Notes under the pieces: generated by a model
Database searches by the model: none
The model's input: the letters and a program-made list of their open reading frames with translations, nothing else
What the model was told of the DNA's origin: nothing
Shown: positions 42,174 to 51,569 of the stretch, one piece after another
Numbering within the stretch: position 1 is the stretch's first letter
Layout of the letters: the number at the start of each line of letters is the position of its first letter
Position numbers and translations under genes: made by a program
Assembly: GCA_044375955.1 (NCBI GenBank)
Contig: JBILLS010000003.1
Span: forward strand, 5,443-69,442
Origin: VGCC01 sp044375955
GTDB lineage: Bacteria; Actinomycetota; Actinomycetes; S36-B12
DNA length: 64,000 nt
Direction: 5' to 3'

Positions 42174-43769
42174 TCATGGGCCCGAGACGAAAGCGTAGGC
42201 ATCCTGATACCCGGTGACGACACGTGACCACTGACGTTCCTTGATGACCCAGGCACGGCCGGCACGACCTAAGGCTCGGTGGGTATCGATCAGCCGCAGT
42301 TCGGCGGCAAGTGCCTCGACGTCACCCGGTGCCACAAATCGCGCATATCCGCCCGTGGCCTCGCGTAATGCCGGCAGGTCGCTCGCAATGACCAGGCGCT
42401 CACGGGCAAGAGCTTCGACAGGCTTGAGGGGCGTGACCAGTCGGGTGACTCGGTAATCCTCGCGTGGAATGACCACGGCATCTAGGGAGTCATACCAGTC
42501 GATCGCCGCGTCCACATCGACGCGATCGACCCAGCGAATGGCATCGTGTTCTCCAAAGCGGCGCTTCAACGATGCCAGGGCCGGGCCGGTACCGACGATG
42601 ACCGCTCCAATATCAATGCCTTCCTCCCGGCTCATGAGGACCGCGGCCAGTAGGGTGCCGAGTCCTTCGAAGGAATGCACCGTTGTGATGGCGCCAACCA
42701 AGGTACGTTCACGTGGTAGCCCGAGAGCCGCGCGGACCGAGCCACTCTCGCGAGGGGGCGTGAGGAAGCGGTCATTGACGGCATTGGGCACAACCCACAC
42801 CCGTTCAGCGGCCACTCCTCTCGAGCGAATCTCATCGGCCATCGAGGGGCCGAGGGTGATCACGGCATCGGCCGCCATCATCACCTTGGACTCGCGAGCG
42901 CGTGCCAAGGCGTACCACTCCGTGCTTGCAGCCCGCTCGTCACCTCCGTGGCGTGTTGCCCAGGAGTCCTCGAGGAAGCCGCGCACTTCATAGACCATTG
43001 GGCAGCCAAGTTCGTGCGCTGCGAAGAGGGCCGCCCGTCCGTTCACGTGATCGGTGGCCGCGTGCAGAACGTCGGTCTGCTCTTGTCGGGCGAGGTGAGC
43101 GAGCCGGCGACCAAACTGTGCCACGTCTGACCCGTCGGCAGCCAGTAAGCGGTGGTAGCGGACACCCGACACCACTTCGGTGCGGGCGGCCAGGTGGCCC
43201 TGCGCAACTGGGAAGCCCAACCGCGTGACGGCCTGTGCGTTGATGCCAGCGGCCTGCTGCGCGCGCAGCACCTCCTGGGTGCGGATGGTGTAGCCGGCCT
43301 GCACGTGCGGAAGTGAGTTCTTCACCACGTGAAGTACCCGCAGGGGCTCACTCGGTGAATCTCGGTGGACCGGCACCGGTCGTGGCGACGCCGGTGTACC
43401 TGCTCCGTCGACGAGTTCACGTCTGATGCGTGCAGCCCGGCGTAGGACCCTTCGAGCACGACGCCGGCCAGAAGACGATGTGGATTCGAGTGCCACGCGG
43501 GCCTGGGCCTCGGCCTGTGTGATGTGGCCTGCGAGCAGGAGCACCGCTGCTAGGAGTGACTCTCGGTTGGGGTCCGAATCGGCGACGTGGTCAAGTAGCT
43601 GCTCAGCCTCGGCGAGATCGTCTCGCGCCACTGCAAGATCAACCAGACCTGCAGTCCCAACCGTCCCTCGCGACAATTGCCCCCGCATGTGAAAACGGAT
43701 ACGATCGGGGTCGCTCATAGTCCGAAGGAATCCCGCCCATAGGATCCACCGGAGATTGAGCAGTCGCAT
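42174..43769 (-). CDS. Glycosyltransferase, GT4 family, with N-terminal helical extension
   Basis: Protein of 531 residues. The first 130 residues are helical and TPR-like (DLAVARDDLAEAEQLLDHV, LAGHITQAEAQARVALE), perhaps for docking to the exporter or another transferase. The GT-B part starts at LRVLHVVKNSLPHVQAG. The acceptor half contains MVYEVRGFLEDSW; the donor half contains WVVPNAVNDRF, IVGTGPALASLKRR and LVTPLKPVEALARERLVIASDLP. It is the first gene of the minus-strand export operon. The first in-frame ATG is used; ATG 43718 (MSDPDR) is an alternative. Confidence 0.85.
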   Translation of the reverse strand: MRLLNLRWILWAGFLRTMSDPDRIRFHMRGQLSRGTVGTAGLVDLAVARDDLAEAEQLLDHVADSDPNRESLLAAVLLLAGHITQAEAQARVALESTSSSGRRRARRVLRRAARIRRELVDGAGTPASPRPVPVHRDSPSEPLRVLHVVKNSLPHVQAGYTIRTQEVLRAQQAAGINAQAVTRLGFPVAQGHLAARTEVVSGVRYHRLLAADGSDVAQFGRRLAHLARQEQTDVLHAATDHVNGRAALFAAHELGCPMVYEVRGFLEDSWATRHGGDERAASTEWYALARARESKVMMAADAVITLGPSMADEIRSRGVAAERVWVVPNAVNDRFLTPPRESGSVRAALGLPRERTLVGAITTVHSFEGLGTLLAAVLMSREEGIDIGAVIVGTGPALASLKRRFGEHDAIRWVDRVDVDAAIDWYDSLDAVVIPREDYRVTRLVTPLKPVEALARERLVIASDLPALREATGGYARFVAPGDVEALAAELRLIDTHRALGRAGRAWVIKERQWSRVVTGYQDAYAFVSGP

Positions 43770-43842
43770 GACTCAATGCTACGCACGCAATTGGCTGTCC
43801 ATTTTTTTGAGCTGTCTGAACCCTTGAGGCGAGTCGATCACC

Positions 43843-44940
43843 GTGAACTTCCCTGATGTCTTGCACGTGATCGGCGCCCGGCCCAATGTTCCGAAAGCCG
43901 CGCCAGTTGTGCGGGCTCTTGCCAATGCCGGCGCCAGCCAACTGGTGGTGAACACCGGCCAGCACTACGACGACGCACTTTTCGGCTCCATGCTGCGAGC
44001 TGTGGGTATGCCAGCTCCTGACATCGAACTCAATGTCGGCTCGGGCAGTCATGCCCGGCAGACTGCCGCCGTGCTCACGAGCATCGAGCCCGTTCTGCTC
44101 GAGCAGTCGCCGAGCATTGTTGTCGTATATGGCGACGTGAACTCCACTCTCGCAGCAGCACTGGCCGCTGCAAAGCTGCACCTGCCCGTAGCCCATGTGG
44201 AATCTGGGCTACGCAGCCACGACTTCGCGATGCCGGAAGAAGTCAATCGTCGCCTGGTAGATCATCTGAGCACGCTGCTCTTCGTCACGTCCCCCGATGC
44301 CTGGGTGAATCTCCGCGCTGAGGGCCTAGCGGATGGGCGCGCGATCGAGGTGGGTAATCCGATGATCGACTCACTTACATGGGCGCGCGATCTGACTGAT
44401 CTCGACCAGAGGCGAATCGCACTCGACCTCCCCGAGGACTTCATCCTCGCGACTATTCACCGTCCCAGCAATGTCGACGATCCCGACCAGGTCGAGGCCG
44501 TGTTGGCACTGCTGCGCGAACTCGGCTCACTCCTTCCGGTTGTGCTACCCGTGCATCCACGCTCCAGAGTCGCCCTTTCACCCGCGCAGAACTTCCCGGG
44601 AGTGCACCTCACGGCACCACTGGAGTACCGCGACTTCCTCGCCGCTCTTGCAGGATCCCGAGTAGTTGTCACCGACTCCGGCGGGGTCCAAGAGGAGTCC
44701 TCGTTCCTCGGCGTCCCCTGTGTGACGATCCGCACCACCACCGAGCGTCCGGTCACGATCACGCACGGAACAAACCGACTCGCCACGTTGGCTGGAGCAG
44801 CGGCGGAGGTCGACGCGATCCTGCGCAACCCTCGACCCGCGCCTGCGAGTATTCCGCTGTGGGACGGGCATGCAGGGGATCGCATCGCACAGGCGCTACT
44901 GGCGTATCTGCGCCGAACCCATGAGTCAGCACATGTCTGA
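43843..44940 (+). CDS. wecB: UDP-N-acetylglucosamine 2-epimerase (non-hydrolysing)
   Basis: Converts UDP-GlcNAc to UDP-ManNAc for surface glycans; 365 residues. Diagnostic segments are VIGARPNVPKAAPV, VNTGQHYDDALF, VVYGDVNSTLAAALAA, HVESGLRSHDFAMPEEVNRR, ATIHRPSNVDD, LPVHPRSR, VVTDSGGVQEESSFLGVPCVTIR and TERPVTI. All catalytic acidic and His residues expected for WecB appear present. It begins a plus-strand operon with an unknown protein, a tandem glycosyltransferase and sulfotransferase 4. With the nucleotide-sugar dehydrogenase at 50.3 kb it could supply a HexNAc-uronic acid. Confidence 0.93.
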   Translation: MNFPDVLHVIGARPNVPKAAPVVRALANAGASQLVVNTGQHYDDALFGSMLRAVGMPAPDIELNVGSGSHARQTAAVLTSIEPVLLEQSPSIVVVYGDVNSTLAAALAAAKLHLPVAHVESGLRSHDFAMPEEVNRRLVDHLSTLLFVTSPDAWVNLRAEGLADGRAIEVGNPMIDSLTWARDLTDLDQRRIALDLPEDFILATIHRPSNVDDPDQVEAVLALLRELGSLLPVVLPVHPRSRVALSPAQNFPGVHLTAPLEYRDFLAALAGSRVVVTDSGGVQEESSFLGVPCVTIRTTTERPVTITHGTNRLATLAGAAAEVDAILRNPRPAPASIPLWDGHAGDRIAQALLAYLRRTHESAHV

Positions 44941-45685
44941 GTCACACATGAACATGACGCCAGGTATGGGTAGCGAGTTTGATGGCCACGAACCTGATGT
45001 GACTGACGCACTTGAGGCCGCACATGAGCGGGCCAAGCGGGCCGAGTTGGCCCTCGCCCGCGCCCAAGGCTCCTTGCCCATGACCGTCGGCCAGCTGGTG
45101 ATCGATTCCGCCCAGAGCCCCACACGCCTACTCGCCCTACCCTTCACCCTGTTGCGCATCCGAAAGTCCAGACGCGCTGGGCGGTCACGGCTGGCAGAGC
45201 GCTCCGAGCCAGCAGTTGTCATGAGCGGTCGCGACGCGGGCCTTTCGACCAGCCCAGCCAGAGTGCTGACTCCGCGCCGCACCGTGACGACCGACGACCG
45301 ACCCTCCATCATCGCGATTGCCCCACCCGAGGTGATCGATGCTCTTGGCGGTTTCGCCCATGTGAGCCAGGCATGGCCACATGACGCCGTCGAGCTCGTG
45401 CGGGTACTTGACCCTGACGGTGTCATCGTCCATGCGCACGCGGGCCAGCCCGGCACCCCATGGTTTCCGCTCGGCGAGCCCGGGGAAGCAGTACGCGAGC
45501 GCACCCTTCTCGAGATTCGTGCGATGTGCGAGCGCCTCGGGCGTCCGCTACTCATGGTGACCGACCCTTCGCGCGCTCCTGGTTTGACCGAGTTCGCTCG
45601 TGGCTGTGACCGCAGCATCAACGTGTCCGATGCCACGTCGGCCGAGGGAATCATCGCGGCGCTGATGGGTATTGACCGTGATTGA
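44933..45685 (+). CDS. Unknown protein between epimerase and glycosyltransferase
   Basis: Protein of about 250 residues (ATG 44933, overlapping the wecB stop by eight bases; ATG 44921 is possible). The N-terminal third is helical with a heptad-like stretch (LEAAHERAKRAELALARAQG), then an amphipathic basic segment (LALPFTLLRIRKSRRAGRSR) that could lie on the membrane. The second half looks like a small alpha/beta domain (IIAIAPPEVIDALG, RPLLMVTDPSRAP, DRSINVSDATSAEGIIAALMG). I do not recognise a family. Overlaps on both sides tie it to the glycan operon; it may be a scaffold for the following transferase. Confidence 0.65.
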   Translation: MSESHMNMTPGMGSEFDGHEPDVTDALEAAHERAKRAELALARAQGSLPMTVGQLVIDSAQSPTRLLALPFTLLRIRKSRRAGRSRLAERSEPAVVMSGRDAGLSTSPARVLTPRRTVTTDDRPSIIAIAPPEVIDALGGFAHVSQAWPHDAVELVRVLDPDGVIVHAHAGQPGTPWFPLGEPGEAVRERTLLEIRAMCERLGRPLLMVTDPSRAPGLTEFARGCDRSINVSDATSAEGIIAALMGIDRD

Positions 45686-47846
45686 TCGGACCCTGCGGGC
45701 GCTTGTCTACGGCGACGTCAACCTCAACTTGATCGACGGATCTGCGGTCTGGCTGACCTCAACGGTCGAGTGCCTCGCAAACGCCGGCGTAGAGGTCACG
45801 GTGCTGCTCAAGTCACGCATCGAGACTGATCGTCTGCTGTTGCCTCTACACGAACTTGCAAACGTGCACGTTGTCGAGCCAGCCTTCGCCACCATGTCAG
45901 CGGCGCAGGCTGCCGATGCCGCAGTGAGCCACCATGTCGAAAAGCACTTCGACCTCGTAGTGGTGCGCGGCTCTCGAGTGGCCTCGGCCATGGTCGCGAC
46001 CGGGCAGTTCGAAGGAGTGCTGTGGACCTACCTGACCGACATCCCCCAGAGTGTTTCGACATTGGATCACGAGCGCCTTGTCGAACTGACGGCAATTGTC
46101 CGAGGAAGCCGTCGAGTGCTGTGCCAAACACCCGAACTGCGCACATTCGTAGAGGCCGTCGTGCCCGGAGTGCACGGGCGAACCCTGTTGTGGGAGCCGA
46201 TCATCCCCGATGCGCCACTGCCCGAGGCCGATGAAGTTCACAGTCGCGATGATCACGATCTTCGGCTCGGGTACGCCGGCAAGTTTGCACCTGCGTGGAA
46301 CACCGACCTCATGCTCGCACTGCCGGCCCAGCTTTCTGCGCGGGGAGTTCCAACCCTTCTCGACATGGTTGGCGACAAGATCCATCGAGAGGATCGTGCC
46401 TTCGCTCAGCGGATGGACAGTGGACTGCGCGGTACGCCAGGGGTCACCTGGCACGGCGGCCTTGATCGTAAGTCCACCCTCGCGCTGATGGCTGCGTGCG
46501 ACGTCGGGCTCTCCTGGCGAGACACCTGCCTTGATGACTCTCTCGAGTTGTCCACAAAGGCACTGGAATACGCGTCCGTCGGAACGCCGCCGGTTCTCAA
46601 CCGCACGCCGATGCACGAGCGCGTGTTCGGCGCGGACTATCCGCTGTTCACCGATCCGACCACGACCGTCGCCGACCTGCTGGCCCGCGTGCATGCCGAC
46701 CGAGAGCTGCTACGCCGCACAAGCGAACGCGCACGAGCGGTAACTGAGCATTACACGATGACAGCGGCGGTCGAGCGGACGCGGCGCATCCTCGCTCGGG
46801 CCTTCCCGTCGGCGTCCGCTGTGGGCGGTCAACCGCTGCGTGTGGTGATCGCCGGGCACGATCTGAAGTTCATGCGAGGAATCGCTGACCTGCTTGCAGC
46901 GCGAGCCGACCTCGATGTTCGTATCGACGAATGGTCGGCCTTGGCCGTGCACGATGAAGAGCACAGTCGTGCGATGCTCGCCTGGGCAGATGTGGTGATC
47001 TGCGAGTGGGTAGGCCCGAACGCCGTCTGGTACTCCACCCGACTACTGCCCCATCAGCGTTTGATCATGCGCCTGCATCGCTTCGAACTGAATGCGCCCT
47101 GGATCCGCGACCTTCAGCCCTCGGCGGTAACGCGCATTGTGTGCGTGAATGAGCACTACCGACAGCGGACGGTTTCCGAGACCGCATTCGCTAGCGACAC
47201 GGTCGTGGTCATTCCCAACGCCATTGACCGCGACTGGTTCGACCGCCCCGCGGCTCCTGGCGCTGACCGAGTTCTGGGCATGTTGGGAATCGTGCCCTTC
47301 CGCAAGCGGCCGGACCGGGCGCTGTCCATCCTGCGTGCTGTCAACGAGGGACTGGCTTCCGCTCGCATCCCCGGGCCACCGTTCTTGCTGTCGTTGAAGT
47401 CGGCGCTGCCGTGGGAGTTGACCTGGATCTGGAACCGACCACAGGAACGCATTGCCTACCGGGCCCTGTTTGACGAAATTGCCCAGGATCCAGCGCTGCG
47501 TGGCCGGGTTGTTCTCGACAAGCACGGCGGTGACGTACCTGCTTGGCTGCAGCGCACCGGCTGGGTCCTGTCGTTATCCGAGGACGAGAGCTTTCATCTG
47601 GCCCCCGCTGAAGGCATGGTGGCTGGCGCGATACCGGCCCTGCTCAACTGGCCAGGAGCAGCGGACGTGTACGACGCTCGGTACGTGCACGCGAACGAGT
47701 CCGCCATCGCCCAGCACATCCTTGATGTCACCGCCGAGGGTTCGTGGGAGCGTCGGAGCAATGAGGTCCGCGCAGACTTCCGCGATGCCTACGACCTTCC
47801 GACGGTGGCAGAACAGTGGGCACGCCTCGTGATGGAGGGGCGATGA
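45678..47846 (+). CDS. Two-domain glycosyltransferase (tandem GT-B)
   Basis: Protein of about 722 residues with two consecutive GT-B-like units. The first (1-385) has YGDVNLNLIDGSAVWL, LRLGYAGKFAPAWNTD and LELSTKALEYASVGTPPVLN, the last being a GT4 donor site. The second (about 390-722) has LRVVIAGHDLKFMRGIADLL, WADVVICEWVGPNAVWYS, VVIPNAIDRDWFDRP and LSEDESFHLAPAEGMVAGAIPALLNW, another donor site. Two active domains could add two sugars alternately. The GTG at 45678 overlaps the preceding gene by eight bases; TTG 45672 is possible. Confidence 0.83.
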   Translation: MIDRTLRALVYGDVNLNLIDGSAVWLTSTVECLANAGVEVTVLLKSRIETDRLLLPLHELANVHVVEPAFATMSAAQAADAAVSHHVEKHFDLVVVRGSRVASAMVATGQFEGVLWTYLTDIPQSVSTLDHERLVELTAIVRGSRRVLCQTPELRTFVEAVVPGVHGRTLLWEPIIPDAPLPEADEVHSRDDHDLRLGYAGKFAPAWNTDLMLALPAQLSARGVPTLLDMVGDKIHREDRAFAQRMDSGLRGTPGVTWHGGLDRKSTLALMAACDVGLSWRDTCLDDSLELSTKALEYASVGTPPVLNRTPMHERVFGADYPLFTDPTTTVADLLARVHADRELLRRTSERARAVTEHYTMTAAVERTRRILARAFPSASAVGGQPLRVVIAGHDLKFMRGIADLLAARADLDVRIDEWSALAVHDEEHSRAMLAWADVVICEWVGPNAVWYSTRLLPHQRLIMRLHRFELNAPWIRDLQPSAVTRIVCVNEHYRQRTVSETAFASDTVVVIPNAIDRDWFDRPAAPGADRVLGMLGIVPFRKRPDRALSILRAVNEGLASARIPGPPFLLSLKSALPWELTWIWNRPQERIAYRALFDEIAQDPALRGRVVLDKHGGDVPAWLQRTGWVLSLSEDESFHLAPAEGMVAGAIPALLNWPGAADVYDARYVHANESAIAQHILDVTAEGSWERRSNEVRADFRDAYDLPTVAEQWARLVMEGR

Positions 47847-48742
47847 CTACTTCGGATCTCGAACAAGCGGTACTGGTTGGTGGCACCGGTCGCAGCGGCA
47901 CCACGATCGCCGGTCGCGTTCTGAACAACCATCCGGCGCTCGCGCTCACCACTCCGGGCGAAGTACGTTTCCTGACGGGTAAAGGGGGGATCATTGAGAC
48001 CCTCGGACCGGTACTGCCCGGCGGGAGGCTTGGAGACTCCGATCCCGAGCAGTTTGCTCGGCGGATGCAAGGGCGGTTCTATCGGTGGTCCAAGCCGTCC
48101 GGTGCCAAAGAGGGACTGCATCGCAGCGTCGACGAGGCCGTCCTCGATGCTGCGGTGACGAACTACCTCGACGAGGTGTCGGCCGACCCGGTTGGTGCTA
48201 GTCGGCGTCTGATCTTTGCGATCATCCCCTCCACCCTGAGGTCAAGCGCCGGCAGCCGTTGGGTCGACACCACCCCCTCCAATGTCCAGTCGGTCCGTGC
48301 CTTGCATGCACTCCTGCCCGAGGCAAAGTTCGTACACATGATGCGCGACGGACGTGACGTCGCGGTCTCCTTCGCAAGCAAGCGATTCGGGCCGGGTGAT
48401 CCACTCGAGGCGCTGGAGAAATGGGGGGAGAGAATGCTCCGCTCATTCGCCGAGGAGAGCGCGGTTCCCGCAGGCATGGTGATCAGGGTCGACCTCGCCG
48501 ACTGGGTGGGGCCCGACGGCATCGACTCGCTCCGCACAGTGTGTGACTTTCTCGGGGCAGACCGCAACGCGGGACTTGAGAACTGGTTCAGTGCGAACGT
48601 CACCTCCGATGCGATGCATGGTGGTCGTTGGCGCCGCGACCTCACCACTGAGACCGCCGAGGCGTTGGACCATCGCTACAGGAACTGGTGCGATCTGCTC
48701 ACCGAGCGGTATCCGCAGTTCCCTCTGCCCCGAGCCACGTGA
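47843..48742 (+). CDS. Sulfotransferase-like protein 4
   Basis: Protein of 299 residues with P-loop LVGGTGRSGTTIAGRVL and the 3'-phosphate motif FVHMMRDGRDVAVSFASKRFG, both hallmarks of PAPS-dependent sulfotransferases. ATG 47843 overlaps the preceding stop (ATGA). It is more like the human/bacterial glycan sulfotransferase group than proteins 1 and 2. Its end overlaps the end of the convergent heparinase-like gene by 44 bases. Confidence 0.86.
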   Translation: MTTSDLEQAVLVGGTGRSGTTIAGRVLNNHPALALTTPGEVRFLTGKGGIIETLGPVLPGGRLGDSDPEQFARRMQGRFYRWSKPSGAKEGLHRSVDEAVLDAAVTNYLDEVSADPVGASRRLIFAIIPSTLRSSAGSRWVDTTPSNVQSVRALHALLPEAKFVHMMRDGRDVAVSFASKRFGPGDPLEALEKWGERMLRSFAEESAVPAGMVIRVDLADWVGPDGIDSLRTVCDFLGADRNAGLENWFSANVTSDAMHGGRWRRDLTTETAEALDHRYRNWCDLLTERYPQFPLPRAT

Positions 48743-50282
48743 GGTTGGCAACCATCCGCGTTGTCAAGCCTCTGTCGGAGCACTGAACATCCCAGGCGCG
48801 CTGGGGCGGTCGCTTCTTTCCTTGATACGACATCACCGCAACTGCCTTGGCGTCCGTCGCGCGGCCATCAGCCGTGCAGGAAACCTCCACAATGGCCCCG
48901 CCAGGCCCCGCCATTCGCCTCACTGTGCTACTGCCCACATCAGGCAATGGGCTCCACTCGGGACTGAATTGCCAGTGCTGAATCCATTGCTGGTTGACGT
49001 CATCAGACCTTGCAACATCCCGTATCCGCAGACGGTCCACGTCAAACACCACCGTGCGATTCCGCCGGATCTCCCCATTGCTGACGAGCTCGTACGCACT
49101 GGCCCCACGCTTGCGTCCTGTCATCGGAGCATCATTCGATCGACCGACAGCTTCGAGCACCGAGTGGGCTGCGACTCCTCGGCTCCAGGCGAGTGCGGTG
49201 GCATCTCTCTTGTCAGCAGTTCCTCGGTCAGAAAGAACGGGGGTGCCGCGTGTGAACCACGTAATCGATCCCTTGTCCACGTGTCCATGCATTGCGCGCG
49301 GCGGTCCGAAACGCAGCGTGTAGTGCATACCCGACTTCGTGTCCGCCGCCCATCCCTCTTCCGGACACCACAGACCCCCACCTGTGGGCTGCTGGCTGTC
49401 CCTATTGCCGTTCCCGATCTCCTCGAGGACACCATCGGGCCGGACGAGAGCACTTCCTGCTTGGGCAGTCATGTGATGCCGGGGCAGGCCAGCCTCCTTC
49501 GCAAGTCTTCCCCAAAGCCGCGTGTTGTAGAAGTGATAGGCGCTCGACTGCTCACGACTGATACCGCAGTCGGAGAACACGGCGTTGTAGTCGCGCAGGA
49601 TCCGCTGACGACTCTTCACTGCCCACTCGGGGTGACCAAAGGTTTCCGCTGCCTTCAGAAGAATCAGATTGGACTGAGCCCCGTGATTGTGGGGCATGTG
49701 CAACGGAAGCCCGATGTAACGGCGGTCGTCTAGCAGCGCGGTTCCCAGGATGTCTGCGGTTGTGACGAAGATCGACGAGGGGGCAACACGGTTCAGGCAG
49801 ATCATGGTTTTCAAACGGCGCCGGATCTGACCTTCCGTCCACCCCGAACTCTGACTTTGCACCTTCGTTGCAGTCGGTCCCGGATCAGGGAATGTGCGTG
49901 CGAAGAGCGAGACAATCGAAGCCGCAGTTTCCGGTTGACTCGAAGCAATGGGCATCAGCCACGCAAGCGAATGGAACCACAGTGACTCCTGTGCCGAGTT
50001 CGCCCGAAAAGCTCGGAGGCCGGAAGCTGTCAATGACACCCGCTGTGAGCCCCAGTCGAGCGAGGTCGTGGCCTCGGCCGGATTCCCGGTGAACGTGGCA
50101 GCCTGTTGATGCAGCCGTTCACAGGCGCCCGCGCTTACCGTGTGAGTCGAGAAACCACCTGATGACCGCGTCGCCGAGGAGGCAGGTTCGACACCGCCGG
50201 CCACAGGTGAGCCGGCAGTGAGCAGGAAGACCACCGCCGCAAGAGTCCCGAAATTGAGTCCGTTGCGGGCCCGTCTTGACAT
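48699..50282 (-). CDS. Secreted heparinase II/III-like protein
   Basis: Exported protein of 527 residues. ATG 50282 begins a signal peptide (GTLAAVVFLLTAGSPVAGG). The helical first domain contains HMPHNHGAQSNLILLKAAE with the conserved Asn-His, and the second, beta-sandwich domain starts near HYTLRFGPPRAMHGHVDKGSITWFTRG, with the conserved HGHxDKGS. These are the marks of alginate-lyase/heparinase-like polysaccharide lyases that cut uronic-acid glycans. It may trim or release the glycan made by this locus. Only 18 bases separate it from the divergent dehydrogenase start. Confidence 0.8.
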   Translation of the reverse strand: MSRRARNGLNFGTLAAVVFLLTAGSPVAGGVEPASSATRSSGGFSTHTVSAGACERLHQQAATFTGNPAEATTSLDWGSQRVSLTASGLRAFRANSAQESLWFHSLAWLMPIASSQPETAASIVSLFARTFPDPGPTATKVQSQSSGWTEGQIRRRLKTMICLNRVAPSSIFVTTADILGTALLDDRRYIGLPLHMPHNHGAQSNLILLKAAETFGHPEWAVKSRQRILRDYNAVFSDCGISREQSSAYHFYNTRLWGRLAKEAGLPRHHMTAQAGSALVRPDGVLEEIGNGNRDSQQPTGGGLWCPEEGWAADTKSGMHYTLRFGPPRAMHGHVDKGSITWFTRGTPVLSDRGTADKRDATALAWSRGVAAHSVLEAVGRSNDAPMTGRKRGASAYELVSNGEIRRNRTVVFDVDRLRIRDVARSDDVNQQWIQHWQFSPEWSPLPDVGSSTVRRMAGPGGAIVEVSCTADGRATDAKAVAVMSYQGKKRPPQRAWDVQCSDRGLTTRMVANLTWLGAEGTADTAR

Positions 50283-50300
50283 TGATGCATTATCTACCGC

Positions 50301-51569
50301 GTGGGTGACCCCGTCGTAGCAGTGGTCGGCCTGGGCTACGTCGGTCTCCCGCTTGCGGCGAGAGCAGTGGAGACCGGGCTTCGCGTGGTAGGTGTTGACA
50401 TCGACGCCGACCGGGTTGCGGCACTTACCGTCGGTCGCTCGCATATCGATGACCTCGCTGATGCCGATGTCCGTGCAATGCTTGACCGCGGGTTTCGTGC
50501 CACGACTTCGGTGGGTCCGGAAGATGCCATCGATGTATTCGTCATCTGTGTTCCCACGCCTCTCCTACCTGATGGCGGACCGGACTTGAGTGCCGTACGG
50601 GCCGCAGGGGCCGCGATCGTACGCGCTCTGCGGCCAGGAGCACTCGTCGTGCTGGAGTCAACCAGCTACCCAGGAACTACCGAGGATGAACTGAGACCGA
50701 TTCTCGAGGCTGACGGCCTCGTGGCGGGTCGGGACTTCGCCCTCGCATTCTCGCCCGAACGCATTGATCCCGGGCGGAAGACCCATGACTATGCCTCGGT
50801 GCCCAAGGTTGTCGGCGGCCTTACGCACGAGTGCCGCGATGCGGCTGCAGAGTTCTACGGGAGACTCGTCACGACGGTGGTTACCACCCGTGGACTACGC
50901 GAGGCCGAGATGGCCAAACTGCTCGAGAACACATACCGGCACGTCAACATCGCTCTCGTCAACGAGATGGCGCGCTTTTGTCATGGCCTCGGAATCGATC
51001 TGTGGGATGCGATCGATGCTGCTGCAACAAAGCCGTTCGGCTTCCAGCGCTTCGATCCGGGCCCAGGTGTTGGTGGTCACTGCATCCCGATCGACCCGAA
51101 CTACCTCAGCCACTACGTGCAGGAGCAGACCGGTGAGCCGTTCAGATTTGTCCACCTTGCGCAGGAGATCAATGCCGCCATGCCTGAGTTCGTCGTGGCG
51201 CGAGTACAGCAGCTGTTGCTTGACCGAGGGATCGCATTGTCGGAGGCTCGGGTTCTGCTGATTGGGGTGACCTACAAGGCCGATGTCGCGGATGATCGTG
51301 GGACTCCCGCTCTGCCGATCGCAGTTTCCTTGGCTGCTGCCGGTGCGCAGGTGATGTTTCACGATCCTCTCCTCCCGAACTGGACCGCCGGCGATGTCCC
51401 GCTGGTGGCGGTGCGGCTACTCGATCAGGCATTCGATGCTTGCGATATCGCCGTACTGCTGCAGGCTCACGGAGTACTTGACCTCGAGATGATCGCCTCG
51501 TCTGTGCCGGCCCTACTGGACGCTCGGGGAGTTGTGCCACGGGGCATTCCCGGGGTTGCGTACCTGTGA
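50301..51569 (+). CDS. Nucleotide-sugar 6-dehydrogenase (UDP-GlcNAc/UDP-ManNAc dehydrogenase type)
   Basis: Oxidises C6 of a UDP-sugar to the uronic acid with two NAD+; 422 residues. It shows VVGLGYVGLPLA, the coenzyme acidic residue in GVDID, VPTPLLPDGGPD, ESTSYPGTTED, FSPERIDPG, the dimer helix ENTYRHVNIALVNE, the catalytic Cys in GVGGHCIPIDPNYL and VTYKADVADDRGTPALPI. The GGHCIPIDP form is commoner in UDP-GlcNAc dehydrogenases (WbpA/TviB) than in UDP-glucose dehydrogenases. GTG at 50301 has no strong ribosome site. Together with wecB it suggests an acetamido-uronic acid building block. Confidence 0.88.
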   Translation: MGDPVVAVVGLGYVGLPLAARAVETGLRVVGVDIDADRVAALTVGRSHIDDLADADVRAMLDRGFRATTSVGPEDAIDVFVICVPTPLLPDGGPDLSAVRAAGAAIVRALRPGALVVLESTSYPGTTEDELRPILEADGLVAGRDFALAFSPERIDPGRKTHDYASVPKVVGGLTHECRDAAAEFYGRLVTTVVTTRGLREAEMAKLLENTYRHVNIALVNEMARFCHGLGIDLWDAIDAAATKPFGFQRFDPGPGVGGHCIPIDPNYLSHYVQEQTGEPFRFVHLAQEINAAMPEFVVARVQQLLLDRGIALSEARVLLIGVTYKADVADDRGTPALPIAVSLAAAGAQVMFHDPLLPNWTAGDVPLVAVRLLDQAFDACDIAVLLQAHGVLDLEMIASSVPALLDARGVVPRGIPGVAYL

